Source: Chara braunii (Eukaryota > Streptophyta > Charophyceae > Charales > Characeae). From it: DNA of 50,871 bases. This document shows positions 1 through 11,175 of the stretch, piece by piece. The notes under the pieces are model-generated. The model made no database searches, was not told the DNA's origin, and saw only the letters and a program-made list of their open reading frames with translations. How positions within the stretch are numbered: position 1 is the stretch's first letter; each line of letters begins with the position of its first letter. The position numbers and the translations under genes are program-made. The stretch is from positions 237,069 through 287,939 of the forward strand of contig BFEA01000766.1 of assembly GCA_003427395.1 (NCBI GenBank), in the 5' to 3' direction.

Positions 1-83
1 CTCTCTCTCTCTCTCCTCTTCTTCTCCTTCTTCTTCTTCTTCTTCTTCTTCTTCTTCTTCTTCTTCTTCTTCTTCTTCTTCTT
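1..83. repeat. CT/CTT microsatellite at the window edge
   Basis: A (CT)n run passes into a long (CTT)n run with few interruptions. It opens a segment whose downstream 500 bases resemble the stretch after the CT tract at 41.4 kb, so it probably belongs to an LTR-like element rather than being an isolated microsatellite. The left side is cut by the window. Confidence 0.9.
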
Positions 84-600
84 CAGATTGGAGATTATCC
101 AGTTGGACAGAGATCAGGGTTGGCTTTCGGTGATACGAGACTGTGGTACTTACCTGATTGGAGACTTGGAAATTGTTAAGGTTGATACTCGGCTGCATCA
201 CAGTTGGACACCGGTTACATCTGGACTCGGTTATCTCCGACGTTGGTGACCTTTGGTCCTCGACATTTTGATCTTGTTATATGACATTCTGGACTACCAT
301 TTTGGAGACCTACCGGACTCTATCTCGTGACCTATCGGTGTGATCTACCTCCTACCTCCTTCGTCTCTCCTCCTACCTTTCATCTGTGTATGTGTGTACG
401 GGATCTGGGTATCGTCTATGCATAACCCAGACCCCACCATCTCATGATTGTATGTGTGTGGAGTGATGCCATGTAGGTCAGTTTATGTGAGTCAGTTCGT
501 TATCAGACTTCCGCTGCTCATCCTATATTGGTTGATCTTTGGTTCTGCCCATACTCATTGAAGTATGTAACAGTAGACCTATGGCAACATTTCTCCTATT
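84..600 (+). mobile_element. LTR-like retroelement segment (R/U5-like), copy 1
   Basis: No reading frame is recognisable. The segment parallels 41,425-42,010 in order: a pyrimidine tract, an ACATT..GAGAC-rich stretch, a TTCGTCTCTC block (about 359), a hairpin (about 404-434) with loop bases TCTATG, a CATGATTG block (about 443), and a second small hairpin CATACT..AGTATG (about 549-566). Two diverged copies of a non-coding transcribed region fit R/U5 of an LTR retrotransposon. No terminal TG..CA, primer-binding site or target duplication could be placed, and the left part lies outside the window. A non-LTR dispersed repeat is the alternative. Confidence 0.4.
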
Positions 601-639
601 CAGGGTGGATTGCCAAAATTGCCACCTGTCAAAATATAA

Positions 640-1200
640 TCTAACTCCTTTGACTAAGAAAATTTCGACAACGATTCCCGTAGGAAAAGTGCCTTCTCAA
701 AATTTATACTAACTCAAATATGAAAACAAAGACAATCTCTAAATCTAGAAAGTCAAATTTTGTCTAACTTCCTGAATTAGGAAAAATTTGGGCGGCACTC
801 CCTTTACAAAAGAAGACTTGTCAGATTTTTACTAAGTCAAATATGAACTTAGAGCAAAACCTGAGTTCAACTACGACAAAATTTAACTAACTCCTTAGAT
901 TTGTAAAAATTTCGACAACACTCCTTTTGGAAAAAAAAAAGTGCAAATCCAAGATTTATACAAAGTCAAGTTCAGAATCTTGAAAATGACTTTGACTTTG
1001 TCTAACTCCTAGAATTAGCAAAAATTTGGGCAGCACTCCCTTTAGAAAATGATACTTCCCAGATTTTTACTAAGTCATGTCTATAATTTAGACAAACTGA
1101 ACTTTTGAAAGCCAAAATTTGACTCCTTGGTTTTGTAGAAATTTCGGCAACGCTTCCCATAGAGAAAGTAGCTTACCAAGATTTATACAAGACCAAGTAT
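640..1200. repeat. Degenerate ~120-bp tandem array, five units of two alternating types
   Basis: Units are marked by a core of the form AAATTTCGACAAC or AAATTTGGGCAGC near 661, 784, 907, 1022 and 1140, spaced 114-124 bases. Each core is followed by a CTCCCTTT-like stretch, then AGATTTTTACTAAGTCA or a variant. The TTCG type (661, 907, 1140) alternates with the TTGGG type (784, 1022), which suggests an older ~240-bp dimer. The core resembles the ATTTCGGCAGCAC units inside the LTR element leader at 32.3-32.7 kb, so this is probably a retroelement leader. Confidence 0.7.
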
Positions 1201-2330
1201 AATAAAAGATCCCAGAAAATGCAAAAATTGACCTAAGTAAAATAAACTTAGCTCAGAAAATGCAGGAATTGAAACTAACTCTTATTGCTCTAGCACGTGG
1301 CGAGCAGCTAAAGCAACTACCTATCAAACTGAGACTCAGACTAAGTAGTAGTCTCACTAATGCAAGCCAAACCACAAAAGGTAAATACTCTCACCAACCC
1401 CAACTCAACCTTGTCAAACAATAGTTCATAGTCTTTCAATGATTTATCCCTTTATACCCAGCTTACATAGGGCATAAAGTTGCGGCACAGAAGAGGGGCA
1501 CGACGAGAGGCAGGCAAGGAGGGCAGCAAGCAAAGATGCAGATGAAGGCCGCAGAAAAAAAAAAAAAAAAAAAAACGGTAGCGAGGTTATTGGGAGGGAA
1601 TTTCTAAAATCAAAATTGGAGGAAATTTGGAGAGAGGACCACCAGATCCGAAAAAACAAACATGGTTTCACGGAAGGGGCAAAATTAAAAAAGGCCAGGG
1701 TTTCACGAAAGTGGAAAAAAAAAAAAAGGCCAGGCTCAGGGTTCATGTCGGGATCCCACACTGCAACTGAACGTCGACTTTACACTCCTCCTCCTCCTCC
1801 TCTCCCGCCCCCTCCTCCTCCACTTTCTCACCTCTACCGTCTCTCCCGAAAGCGAAGTTCAATCAGTCGACGAAACATAAATGAAATTCAATGGATGACA
1901 CATTGTAAAACCACCTTGGCGCCGGGGGGGAGGGGGAGGGGTCAGAGGAGGAGGAGATTGAAAAGGACAATGAGAGGAGAGGGGGTGGAAATTTATGATC
2001 AAGATAACGATGATGATGATCAGGCATAAGAGAGGAGGGGAAAGCGGAGAAGAGGAGGATGAAGGCAGGAATAGGCCGGAGCAAGGAGTAGCGGGAGTAG
2101 GAGCAGCGGGAGTGGCCAGGACGATGAGGAGACGGAGGCGAAGAGAGGAGCGGGAATGGCAAGAGGAGCAGGAGAGGGAGGAAGAGGACGATGAGGAGGA
2201 CGAGGTGAGAAAGCGGATAAAGCGGAGGAAGTGGAGGAGGAGGAGGAGGAGGATGGAGGGAAGAGAAGATAGCAGCAATCAGCAGAGGGGGAGCGGGACG
2301 AGGAGGAGAGGGAGTGGTCGTGGCAATGTC
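1201..2330. other. No gene seen; poly-A tract and purine-rich low-complexity DNA
   Basis: The stretch holds a poly-A run (about 1557-1575), CTCC/GGAGG-rich DNA (1785-1830) and a long GAGGA-rich block (1925-2330). Reading frames on both strands here encode only Arg/Glu-rich or Ser/Pro/Leu-rich low-complexity peptides and overlap one another on opposite strands. They are therefore composition artefacts rather than genes. Confidence 0.7.
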
Positions 2331-2336
2331 GATCTG

Positions 2337-2409
2337 CGTGTGTGTGTGTGTGTGTAGGATGAGCAAAATCAGAATAAACGCGCGCGCGCGCGCGCGCGAG
2401 AGAGAGAGA
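2337..2409. repeat. Adjacent (GT)n, (CG)10 and (GA)n runs
   Basis: A (GT)n run at 2337-2355, a perfect (CG)10 at 2379-2398 and a (GA)n run ending near 2408 lie within 75 bases. Alternating purine-pyrimidine DNA of the first two kinds can adopt Z-DNA. No gene is adjacent. Confidence 0.9.
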
Positions 2410-2484
2410 ACAGTCTCCAACCTCGGGGCTGGCCTCATGGTACTACCATCGATAGGATAAGCAAAATCGAATGAACTACCGCCA

Positions 2485-2800
2485 CAACATGGAAATATAC
2501 ACTGCCAGAGTCGAACCTCTCACCACGAAAAAAAAAAAAAAAACAGCCGCGAACCGCTAGAACATGGAAATATACACTGTCGAAGTCGAACCTCTCACCA
2601 CGAAAAAAAAAAAAAAAAGACAGCCGCGAACAAAAAAACTCAAAATCGAGTGAATCTTCCGCTAGAACATGGGAATGTACACTGCTAGACTCGTTTCTAT
2701 CGTCACCCTCCACGAAAAGGCAAAAAAAGAATCCGAAGAATGGCCGGATTCAAACCTCTCAACACAAAACTAACAAAAAAAAAGACGGCCGCGAACAAAA
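2485..2800. repeat. Tandem ~75-100-bp units containing poly-A blocks
   Basis: The phrase AACATGGAAATATACACTG occurs at about 2487 and 2562, and a variant at about 2667. It is followed by TCGAACCTCTCACCACG, a 16-17 base A run and CAGCCGCGAAC. A fourth partial unit follows at about 2748. The A runs sit at the same place in each unit, so they were duplicated with it. Confidence 0.75.
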
Positions 2801-2909
2801 AACCGCGTCGGGCCCATGGTGCGCCGGGCCCGCGCGGGAAAAAGGTATCAGCGGGACGCGTTACACGAGACCCGCTACTCCCTTTAAGAAGAGTATAGAA
2901 AACAGAAAG

Positions 2910-3180
2910 GGGTTGAGCCACCCAAACTTATGGAACATGCTCAAACCCCCTCGTTCAGAACCAAAAGAAATAGAGAAAACCCAAAATAAACAAGGCAACC
3001 AAGCCACCCAAACTTATGGGACATTGCCTGGTTCCTAAAAAGTCAAGCAACCTTCACAGTCAAAGCAACCAGACCACCCAATCTTATGGGAATTTGTCTG
3101 GTCCTTTAGGCAATCAAAAATAAACATAGCACTGGGCCCTCCAATCTTATGGAGACTCTCCCAACCTTGGGTTGACCCAG
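2910..3180. repeat. Imperfect tandem units with core CCACCCAAACTTATGG
   Basis: Four copies of a core of the form CCACCCAA(A/T)CTTATGG occur at about 2919, 3004, 3073 and 3139, spaced 66-85 bases. Each is followed by a CCTGGTCCT-like sequence. No coding frame is associated. It may be part of an LTR or leader of an unrecognised retroelement. Confidence 0.6.
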
Positions 3181-6100
3181 TCAAACACATTCAATAAAGC
3201 CTTTCTCCCATCCTTCCCCCAGATGCAATCCCACAATCTACTTTCAGTCAGACAAACAAAACTGAAATTGCAACTTGCACAATCATTCCTTTACTTGAGT
3301 CTGAATTGTCCCGAAAGTCGAACATAAAAATCAAAGTAGGGACGCATGCATATAACTGGTTTTATAAAGCGGAAGCAATGATTACCTCTCTGTTCCCTGC
3401 CTCTAGAACTTCTCCCGAGTTCCGGCAGAGCTCCCGCAATTGGTGGGCTGACTCCCCACAGAGTCTTGCTGCGGTCCTACGGGTTGCAATCCCGCCTACC
3501 GCCTTCCTCTCAGAACAGGATTAGACTTAAAGTAAAAAGGGCAAAAGTAGGGGTTTCAAACTCTCGAGATACAGGAGAGGGATTGACTCAACTCTCATGA
3601 GAGGGCCTTGATATCTTCATGCGTCTGAGGGCCCCGCAATGATGGCCAGAATACGCAACAGCTCGGTCAACCGAGGTCCAACTGTCAATTGTTGACTCCC
3701 TGGCAACTCTCCAATTCGCAGCAAAAACCCCACTCGCCGGCCAAATCGCTTCCTCAAGTGACACTTCCCCACGCCTGGCTAAGACCCTATAGCACAGTCT
3801 AGAGTGATTGCTTCTAAATAGAGTTCGCCCCTACCCTGTGCTCTATTCAAACTCCAGCACTACGGAGCGAGCACAACACATTCAACAATCGCACTGAACA
3901 ACCAGCTTCGCAGCGAAGTTTGATGCAAACACAATAAGGTCCTAGCTCCTCATAGCAGTCCTGCACGTGCGACATACAGCAGTACACAGTGCAGTATGTA
4001 AAGCCCGACGCGTGCTTAGCAGCTCAACAAAGTGCACTGCAAGTGTACCATCCATACACAGCGAAGCACAATCTACTTTGTAACAGCTTGGCCTGCCAAT
4101 AGCAAACAAAACAGGCTCTGAGTCCTTCGCATTACTTGGCGCTTAGTGCCTCGGCTATGACTACTCAGTTCGTAGCAGCCTACTCATTGACAATGCATCT
4201 TGCTGGCGTAAGTAGCAACAAACCAGAGGGTATAAAGATGTCGACATCGTAGACTATTCGTAGAGAACAAGTACGTGTCCGGACTGACCACGGTAGGCTG
4301 CTCTGTCTCTGACCTTGCGATCAGAGACGCGTTCCGACTTAGTAAGTACTCCCTTGGTCCTTCTCCCTCAGAACACACCTGGACTAACCCCCGCCCAAGT
4401 TCGTGTACCTCGTCCATGTACCTAAACTCGCGCAAAATGGAGCTTGAGGAACTCAACAGGCTTGTTTGCGAGAATAAAAATCGATCGCATGTGCAGAAAT
4501 TGGAGTATGGCATCGAGAGGCCCGATCGTGAAGGTTAGTACAATAGCACACTGTAGGTGTACTTAGCCATAACGAGCCTGCTCGCTCTGCCACTCTACAC
4601 AATCACTACTAATGCCAAAAGTAAATGGGGATGTGCCTCCTGTTGAGTCGTAGGTGTCAGGTATTCATATCGCTAGTACATGCATCCTCTTCCGCGTACG
4701 AAAAAAAGCCTGAATCTCTTGTCAGAACACAGAGAGATACATTTAAGATATTTCCGATCCTAAAGTTCCTTCCCCAACGCAACTCTCACCGCTTATAGCA
4801 GGAGGTTCTCCCATTATTCTCGAAATCAGAACTTACGAATAGGTTTCCCCGCCACCAAAAGCCCAGTTTAGCTTCTCCTCTCGCTCGATTTCGCCGAGAA
4901 ACGAGCGAGATACTCAATCTTCATTTTCTACCATAGCTCCTTTCGAGAAGCTCCTCACACTCTTTCTTCTTACTAACTCAATTTCTACTACCTCGTCGAG
5001 CTGATTCTACCATTGCGATTGCCCAGGGTCAAAACCCCCGAATCGTCTCTCTTCCTACCCAAAACCACCCGCAATCGATCACGCTGCGTACTTTGTTCAA
5101 TATGCCCCGTTTGTTTCTTCCACCATCTCTGTGCATGCATCCGACGCACTTTCCTATCTATGTTCATCCTCCCTTGCCCTTCCACTCTTTCTTCAGATAC
5201 CTCTCTCCTTACTGTACCTCCTAATCTGTCTGAGCCCAGCGTCCCTATTCGATCACTTTATCTTGCCTATTTCCCTACGAAAAAATGTGCGAGCTCCATT
5301 CCTTCATTGCCTCGTTCCCACTAACTCCCACTTACCTCTTCCTACACTAATCCTTTCATTATTCTAACATTTCCAAGGTTTTCGCCCTGCCATTAAACCC
5401 CTACCTACTACTTTTCCCCGCCCGTTTTGATCAAGAAATGAGCCGGATATGGCTTTTCTCGTTTCCTCCCCATAGCCATACTCATCTTTGTTTTCGAATG
5501 CACCTGGTCGCGAGATTGCGCTAGGTTCGCCCTTTTCTTTAGTTGCCCGGTTTCCTCGTACCGGCTTCTATCCCGTCGATCTCCTTCGGGCCATCGCGGC
5601 GCCCTACAACAGCCGGCTCTCCGAGCGCATCGATCACATCAGCTGTTCAGCAGCTCCAACTCCCTCTCTGGGGCACTTTGGAGGAAAACAGCCACTTGCC
5701 AATTCGAAGAGAAGAGTTCTTCGCCCCTATACCCAAGACTGATCAACGATTTGCGTCAGTATAGCTGGGCTCTCCTCCTTAGCGCCCTCGGCTTCAATCA
5801 ATGTGAACTGTGTGTTAGCCCCGACACCCCTGCGGGTGTCCAACACAGTCAGCAGACCAGCGGTCGCGGAAGCCAGACTTCAACGAGGAAGGCAATCCAC
5901 GTCGTGGCCACTCCGACTTTTCAAATAGTGAGAGGGCACGGGGCCCCACCGCAACGCAAACGCATGGGACTGGGCGAAATGGGCCCGGTGCAAGTTTTAT
6001 TGACAGCGGCAAATATTCTAATGAAAACATAAGCTCGACGTCGCGGAGGGTTCTAAATGGATTGCGGCCTATAGTGCGGTCCCCTACCAGCACTGCCTGC

Positions 6101-7095
6101 TACAGGCTCGTGGTATGGCTCCAGCCGGAGCAGGTTCCAATGCGGATTTTGGCGACAATCGCAGTTTTTCAAACAAGAACTTTGAAAGTCGGGGCGGTGA
6201 GGGTTCCATAGGCCAACTGAGCACTTGGCACGGCTGCACAACTCCTTACTGTACCTTGGGTCGCGGACTGCCTCCTCTGGCCCCGACGACATGCGCACGC
6301 AAGCCTTTTCTTGCGGCAGTTAGCGATTGGCGGACGACACCCTCGCCGAAGGTCCCCGCCTTTGAGGTTTCTTCGGGCTCGTGGCTAGTCACCCGCTGGC
6401 TCACAATGCACTCCTAATTTCCCCGGCCCAAACATTCTGAACACGCAAGAACCTGTAGGTCAACCAAAAGAGGCGAGTGCTCAAGGCCCTCGACCGTCGC
6501 GACGACCTCCAAATCCAGTGTCACGCCTGAATCAAGGAGCACCAGAGCAAAGTAACAATAATACAAAAAATAGTAAAAATGTTCAGAGACTTTTAATCGC
6601 CAGAATATGACGAACGAGGAAAAAGAAAACGTTGGCACCGTTTTGACGCTGCCGACGACAAAACCAAGGGGGATAGCCCCGCCAGGCCCTCAACCCCTCG
6701 GTCCCATCGCGCTATCCTAATATCCCACATCGTCGCCACTCGATCTCGATCCTTGAATCTCTTTGATGAAAGTCCGACACCGTAACCAATAGTGCTACGC
6801 CCAAGGCTAAGTTTAGTATTAACGAACACCTAAATAAACGAATATTGCGCGACGTGCAGATCTATTGAAACATTTCAAACCCTCATATCGGCTTATCAGC
6901 AGAACTCACGGTCGCCAACCTTCCACATCCACCGTGCGACTATACTGAACCATCCCGCCGTCGACGTCGTCCTTCGCACGTACTCACAAGTTACAGGCAA
7001 GCGCACCAATCAAGAAACAAAAAATCTTTTTAATCCTACTTTAATCAGAAATAAAATGTGGCCGGTAACTACACAGGCCCTTCAATCATCACCCA
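3181..7095. other. Long stretch without a recognisable gene
   Basis: I translated the longer frames by eye, including those at 3306-3524, 4275-4538, 5013-5324, 5488-5742, 5751-6032 and 6115-6417, and found no known domain or repeated pattern. Stops are frequent and the frames overlap on both strands. The sequence directly follows (on the minus strand) the Ty3/gypsy remnant at 7.1-7.7 kb, so part of it may be the 3' part or LTR of that old element. I could not find a repeat pair to show it. Confidence 0.5.
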
Positions 7096-7692
7096 AAGAA
7101 GAGATCACGCGCGCCTTAAGACTGCGTGCTCACACACTCTCTACTCTAGTCAGCCATTCAGTCATCGTAAACCACAGACATTGTCGCAGCTTGCGCGGTA
7201 TATTTGAACTTTTTAAACCGTACTTATTTTCTGTCACTTGCAAAAACCAAGGCGGATACCCTTGTAAGGGTATTCGCACCGACATCGGAACACACAACCG
7301 GTCATTGACATCAGCATTTTCAAACAGCAACCCATCACCCATACAATAATTTGGAACATTGTGTAGTGCATCCTTCACCTTCCTTATAAGCTCACTAGAG
7401 ACTTTATCGCTCACATACGCCTCCTTAATCCGAGTACACTTTGAAGTGTCATCCTAATCGTGCCGCCAATTTCCCAATGCTTCCTTTAGCGTGAACACTT
7501 CCCTCCCGTAGGTTGAGGAAGCAACCGTCTCACAGGGCAACCTGCAGGACATGAATTCGAGGGGCCTATATCCTTCTCCATCGCTCTGCTGAAGTACAGC
7601 GCCGATATCATATTGACTCGCGTCCGTTGTAACAATAAAGGGTAGTGATAGATCAGCTATCTTCAAGGCCGAAAGCTCTATCAAACAACTCC
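7096..7692 (-). pseudogene. Ty3/gypsy pol remnant: RNase H start and pre-integrase linker, internally deleted
   Basis: Minus-strand translation from about 7684 gives ALKIADLSLPFIVTTDASQY and then GAVLQQ. This is the junction of reverse transcriptase and RNase H in Ty3/gypsy pol, with the first RNase H aspartate in the TTDAS motif. It continues through a REVFTLKEAL..WRH stretch to a stop at 7454. Just downstream (7414-7300) comes a VSSELIRKVKDAL..CMGDGLLF segment typical of the linker before the integrase zinc finger. About 100 residues of RNase H are missing between the two, so the copy is deleted. Upstream it is cut by a poly-A tail at 7693; its likely 5' partner is the RT fragment near 36.0-36.3 kb. 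Confidence 0.8.
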
Positions 7693-8765
7693 TTTTTTTT
7701 TTTTTTTTTTTTTTTTAAACAGGTCCTTATGACCCTGGCTCCATTTCCATTCTGGGGAGCATCAGTCTGGTTACTATTCCACCGACAAGTCGGGAAATAA
7801 TACAACATAGCACACCCACACGCTTCCTTCCATCTGGCCGAAGGAACCCTGATCAACATGGATTACTCCAACAACGCGAAGGATTGACTGTCAGCTTGCC
7901 CTGCTTACTCCTTTCCTCTCAGGACTGCGATAAGAGCCTGTCGGATAAAACATGCAAAACGAGAAACGAGTGAGAGGCTACAAACTACTACCAATGTTGT
8001 CTAAACTCTTAAAGCCCCACGAATAAGAATCGTGAAATCCTTAACATTCTACTCCTTGCTTGTCTTGTTCCTGTCCAAAACCTCAGACCTAAAACCTAAG
8101 CCCTAAAGAAGATTAATCCTCTTCCATATGTTCCATGTGAAGCATCGGTTGTCGCCTGTCGCCCGTGTATCTTGCATGCTCTTCTATGCCAAAGTTAAGG
8201 CTGGTTCCTCCAGTACCTAGATGTTCTGCAGGGATGCCAAATTGACCAAATTGTGCCATTTTTTCCATCGTAAAACGTGCCCAATCGACCTTGCCTTTTT
8301 GTCACCTACCCACCTGATCCGCTTGGATTTAGCAAGTGTCACCTGTTCTGACTCTGGATTGTTCTGCAGCCAGAGTTTAACCTCTCTCCAATGAAGAGGA
8401 TTTCCGCTTCAATTGTCTCATTGGTTGCTGTCCGCACATTCTCCCGTGGGTACTTCGTGCCATCCAAAGTTCTGCTGCAACTCTCCTTTCGTATGGCCCA
8501 TAGTGTGACCTTGCGTACCGTCCCGAACCATATTTTCTTTGATTGGCCGAGGGTCAATTAGTCCAGGGTTGCAGTTGAAGGCGTGCTCTGGGAAAGAGTG
8601 TCTGCTACTTTGATGGATAGTTCCGGTCTCTTTTCTGCTTGTTCCTCACTGTCGATTGGATCTATGACATGTTTGTATTTACCTGGAACTGTGGGTGTGA
8701 TGGACCCTTTTGCTCTAAATTCAGGATCCTTTGGAGCACTTTTGCTTGAAGGTAAAGTCTGATGT
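7693..8765 (-). mobile_element. 3' end of a 5'-truncated LINE, with poly-A tail
   Basis: The minus strand ends in a 24-base A tail (7693-7716). Before it is a ~210-base 3' terminal region containing GATGCTCCCCAGAATGGA, which recurs before the poly-A of LINE copy b (13.69-13.90 kb). Upstream, 8557-8339 encodes a LINE ORF2 C-terminal piece (IWFGTVRKVTLWAIRKE), and the same frame is open from about 8765 apart from a TAA at about 8555. The insertion interrupts a Ty3/gypsy pol. The 5' limit near 8765 is a guess. It could instead be an extended 3' region of LINE copy a. Confidence 0.55.
8339..8557 (-). pseudogene. LINE ORF2 C-terminal fragment
   Basis: The 72-residue frame contains FGTVRKVTLWAIRKE and then TNETIEAEI. 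This matches the layout just after the zinc-binding region of plant L1-type ORF2, where a W-x-I-W-K-x-R-N-like helix is followed by a long helix. The corresponding part of copy b reads LIRKGI.WGLWKKRCN..IETKIHVHW. The sequence differs from copies a and b, so it comes from another LINE lineage. The call rests on pattern similarity only. Confidence 0.4.
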
Positions 8766-9153
8766 TAAAAGCCCTAAACCCTCGGTAACCGGTGGCGTTC
8801 TGACCAGGTAGAAGTAACTTCAAGTAGTAACGCCTGCAAGCTTCCTTGGAAGAGGGCGTCTGAGGCTACCACCCTAAACCCTAGTGATCTAGAAGGCAGG
8901 GGGCGTTTTGACCGAGCTGTTACTAGGAGCCTGGACCGTTCATCTTGATGGGGGGTGGTTGGGTGGGTAATAGGTGTTAGGATTTAGTGTGGAGTGGCTG
9001 ACGTCGGTGAAACCTGAAGGATGGGAAGGTATTTAGATTGGTGAGGTAGAGTTCGCGAGAAGTTAGATGGTGGGTGGTGGTTTGGGGGGATGTGGTGGTG
9101 GGTAGTTGGGGGGGGTGCGGTGGTAGATGGTTAGGCTGGGTTGATAGAGTGGT
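8766..9153 (-). other. Probable 3' untranslated region of LINE copy a
   Basis: The plus strand is G-rich (GGGGGGTGGTTGGGTGGG; GGTGGTGGGTAGTTGGGG), so the minus-strand transcript would be C-rich. An equivalent C-rich stretch follows the ORF2 stop of copy b (14,000-14,380). Short CCCTAAACCC motifs occur at about 8768 and 8872. No coding frame is seen. Confidence 0.4.
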
Positions 9154-10338
9154 TTATATATCATTGTCTACTCTGTTAAATGCGATGAGAGGTAGGTTGT
9201 TTGAAAGTGTGGATGATGAATGAGTGATAGGATTTTGGATATTAAGTGCAGGCATGACTAACCAGTCCTTCATGTGCAATCTTTCTCTTTCTACTGTTCC
9301 TAGTTTCCCGTTGCCTAGATTTCGAGAAGCGAATTTATTAATGATCTCTTGTTTCTTGTCCGGGGTATTTTGGAGGGACTGGAGTTTCGTGCATGTTCTT
9401 TTCCATTGTGCGTGGATTTTCGTTTCCACCATACGTTTAATGGCTATGAGGGGGTTTCAGAGGTGTTACTAGGGTCCCCAAAGGTTGCTGCGCATCTCCT
9501 TTTCCAAATAGTCTAGAGGGTCGTTTTTTGATGAGTGAGAAGAAGAAAAGATCAAAACCTTTGAAGGGTGGGTCTTGTTCTGTTTCTAAGAATAGGGTGG
9601 CTGGGTTGATCGCAATGATTTTATTAGAGTGCTTGTTCCCGGTTAATTCCATGTCTTGCCAGAGTTGCTTTGTTTTTTGGCAATCTATGAAGCAATGGTT
9701 GAGAGATTCTTCGAGTTGGGCGTTGCACACCTTGCACCAGGATGTCTGTTCGGTGTCATTATCGTTCTTTCTTCTTTGTGATAGCCAGAGATTGACGGGT
9801 ACTGCACGAAAAGTTAAGAGCCATAGCATACTGGCTAGTTTAGGTGGTCTTGTGCAAAATATAGGTCCATGATGGGTTGATATTGTCTGATGTGATAGTG
9901 CGTTCCTCCCTTTTCAAACGTTTTCGTATGATAGTGTATGGCGAGGGGTTTGTTGTGGAGTTTGTAGCCTAAATTGGGTGTGTAGTCAGTGAGTGCATAG
10001 CGGCGTTCTCTTGTGGAAAGTGGGCTGATTGTGCTCCAGGACCATTCAACAGGATCTATTTCTAGGTGGTTTATTTCAGTTTGGGGTATGTATACTCTGT
10101 TTCTGTCTCCTTCGATGACCCAGATCCTTTTGAGTTTGGATGATATAAAGGCTACTTCTGCTCTTGGTTGTTTGCTGATGTAACTAGTTGGGTTTCCTGG
10201 GTCTTGTAGGGGATGGATAAAACAAAGTATCCAGTTCTTATTCTGCAGGTTGTTGTTTGTGACCCTAAGTATTTCTATGGGTTGTGTTTGTTCTCTGCTT
10301 GATGCCCACTCTCCCCTCCAATTTTGTTTAGTCTTCAC
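9154..10338 (-). pseudogene. LINE copy a, ORF2 C-terminal region (zinc-RVT domain)
   Basis: This is the C-terminal part of an L1-type ORF2, in three frames: 10338-9835, 9829-9437 and 9432-9154. The middle piece has the conserved WLSQRRK..SWCKVCN..LNHCFIDC pattern, a CxxC..HxxxC zinc-binding motif of the domain that follows plant LINE reverse transcriptases. The last piece (VETKIHAQWKRT) aligns with the C-terminus of copy b (IETKIHVHWKRT). Frame changes near 9830 and 9435 show decay. The stop at 9154 is followed by the C-rich 3' region. Confidence 0.85.
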
Positions 10339-10347
10339 TAACTGGCG

Positions 10348-11175
10348 CTATTCTAGAGGTATGCTTTCGATGATGTGATTGATGTTGGCTTTGTGGCAAC
10401 CTTTTAGTAAGATTCGCAGATCCTTTGCAGATTTCCAGTTGTTTGCTTGTTCATTCCAGAGGTGTTTCACTTGCCATACACCTTTCTCTACCCAATGTCC
10501 CCATTTAATGTCTGTTTGGTGAGAGAGAAGCTGAGGCCATTTTCGTCTTTGATCCATGGATTGCCGAAGAGGGGTTGTTTGAGGACTTCATCTCTTTTCT
10601 TTGGGCCGATTTTTTTCTGCGGGAAGATCTTTCTCCATATGCGGATGAGTTGTTCCCAGAATGATTTTGTGTTTCCATTCTCTGTTTCCTTGTCTGCGTT
10701 AGGAAGGGGGTTGTTGTTCTTCTTTTCTCTTGGCAAAGGCCATGACTTGTTATATATCCAAAAGAGGCCTGACATGTTGGGGGGGGGATGTAAAAGGTGC
10801 CAAGTCTTTGATGTGGCTTAGGGCCAGTGGTACCCATTGTAGGTTGCTTTGCAAGGTGAGTCTGATTATCCATTTAGTCTGGAGGGCCTCAATCTGCCAA
10901 GCCCGGTCTAGAATTCCAAGCCCTCCACTGTCTTTGGACTGGGTGACGATTTGCCATGCGACCTTGTGGACGAAATGTTGTTTATCCGGGTTGCCAGTCC
11001 AAAGGTAGGCTGCTGCCCTATGGCGGATTTGCTTTTGGAAGTCTGAGTCGGGGAACCATATCGATGTGGAGTACCACATCATTGATAGAATAGAGTTATT
11101 TAGGGCTAAGGCTCTTCCGAGAAGTGAGGTGTGGATTCCTTGCCATCTGTGCATTCTGTTGATTAGAGACGACAT
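10348..11175 (-). pseudogene. LINE copy a, ORF2 region between RT and zinc domain
   Basis: Frames at 11175-10750 and 10775-10488 encode a thumb/connection segment: WQGIHTSLLGRALALNNSIL, then MWYSTSIWFPDSDF, then the KVAWQIVTQSKDSGGLGILD motif. Copy b has the equivalents at 15.74-16.24 kb. Overlapping frames near 10750-10775 and 10500 mark small indels. The function would be in target-primed reverse transcription; the copy is dead. Confidence 0.8.

Noticed and set aside
1444-2438. Several frames of 100-190 codons on both strands
   Set aside because: They follow purine/pyrimidine-rich DNA, overlap each other on opposite strands, and encode only Arg/Glu or Ser/Pro/Leu runs.
4184-4538. Host gene candidates at 4.2-4.5 and 5.5-6.4 kb
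   Set aside because: Frames on both strands overlap, no domain is recognised, and no splice-consistent series of frames was seen.
8766-8885. Interstitial telomere (CCCTAAA)n; also 32,048-32,063
   Set aside because: Only one to two heptamers at each place, which is common by chance and in plant promoters and leaders.
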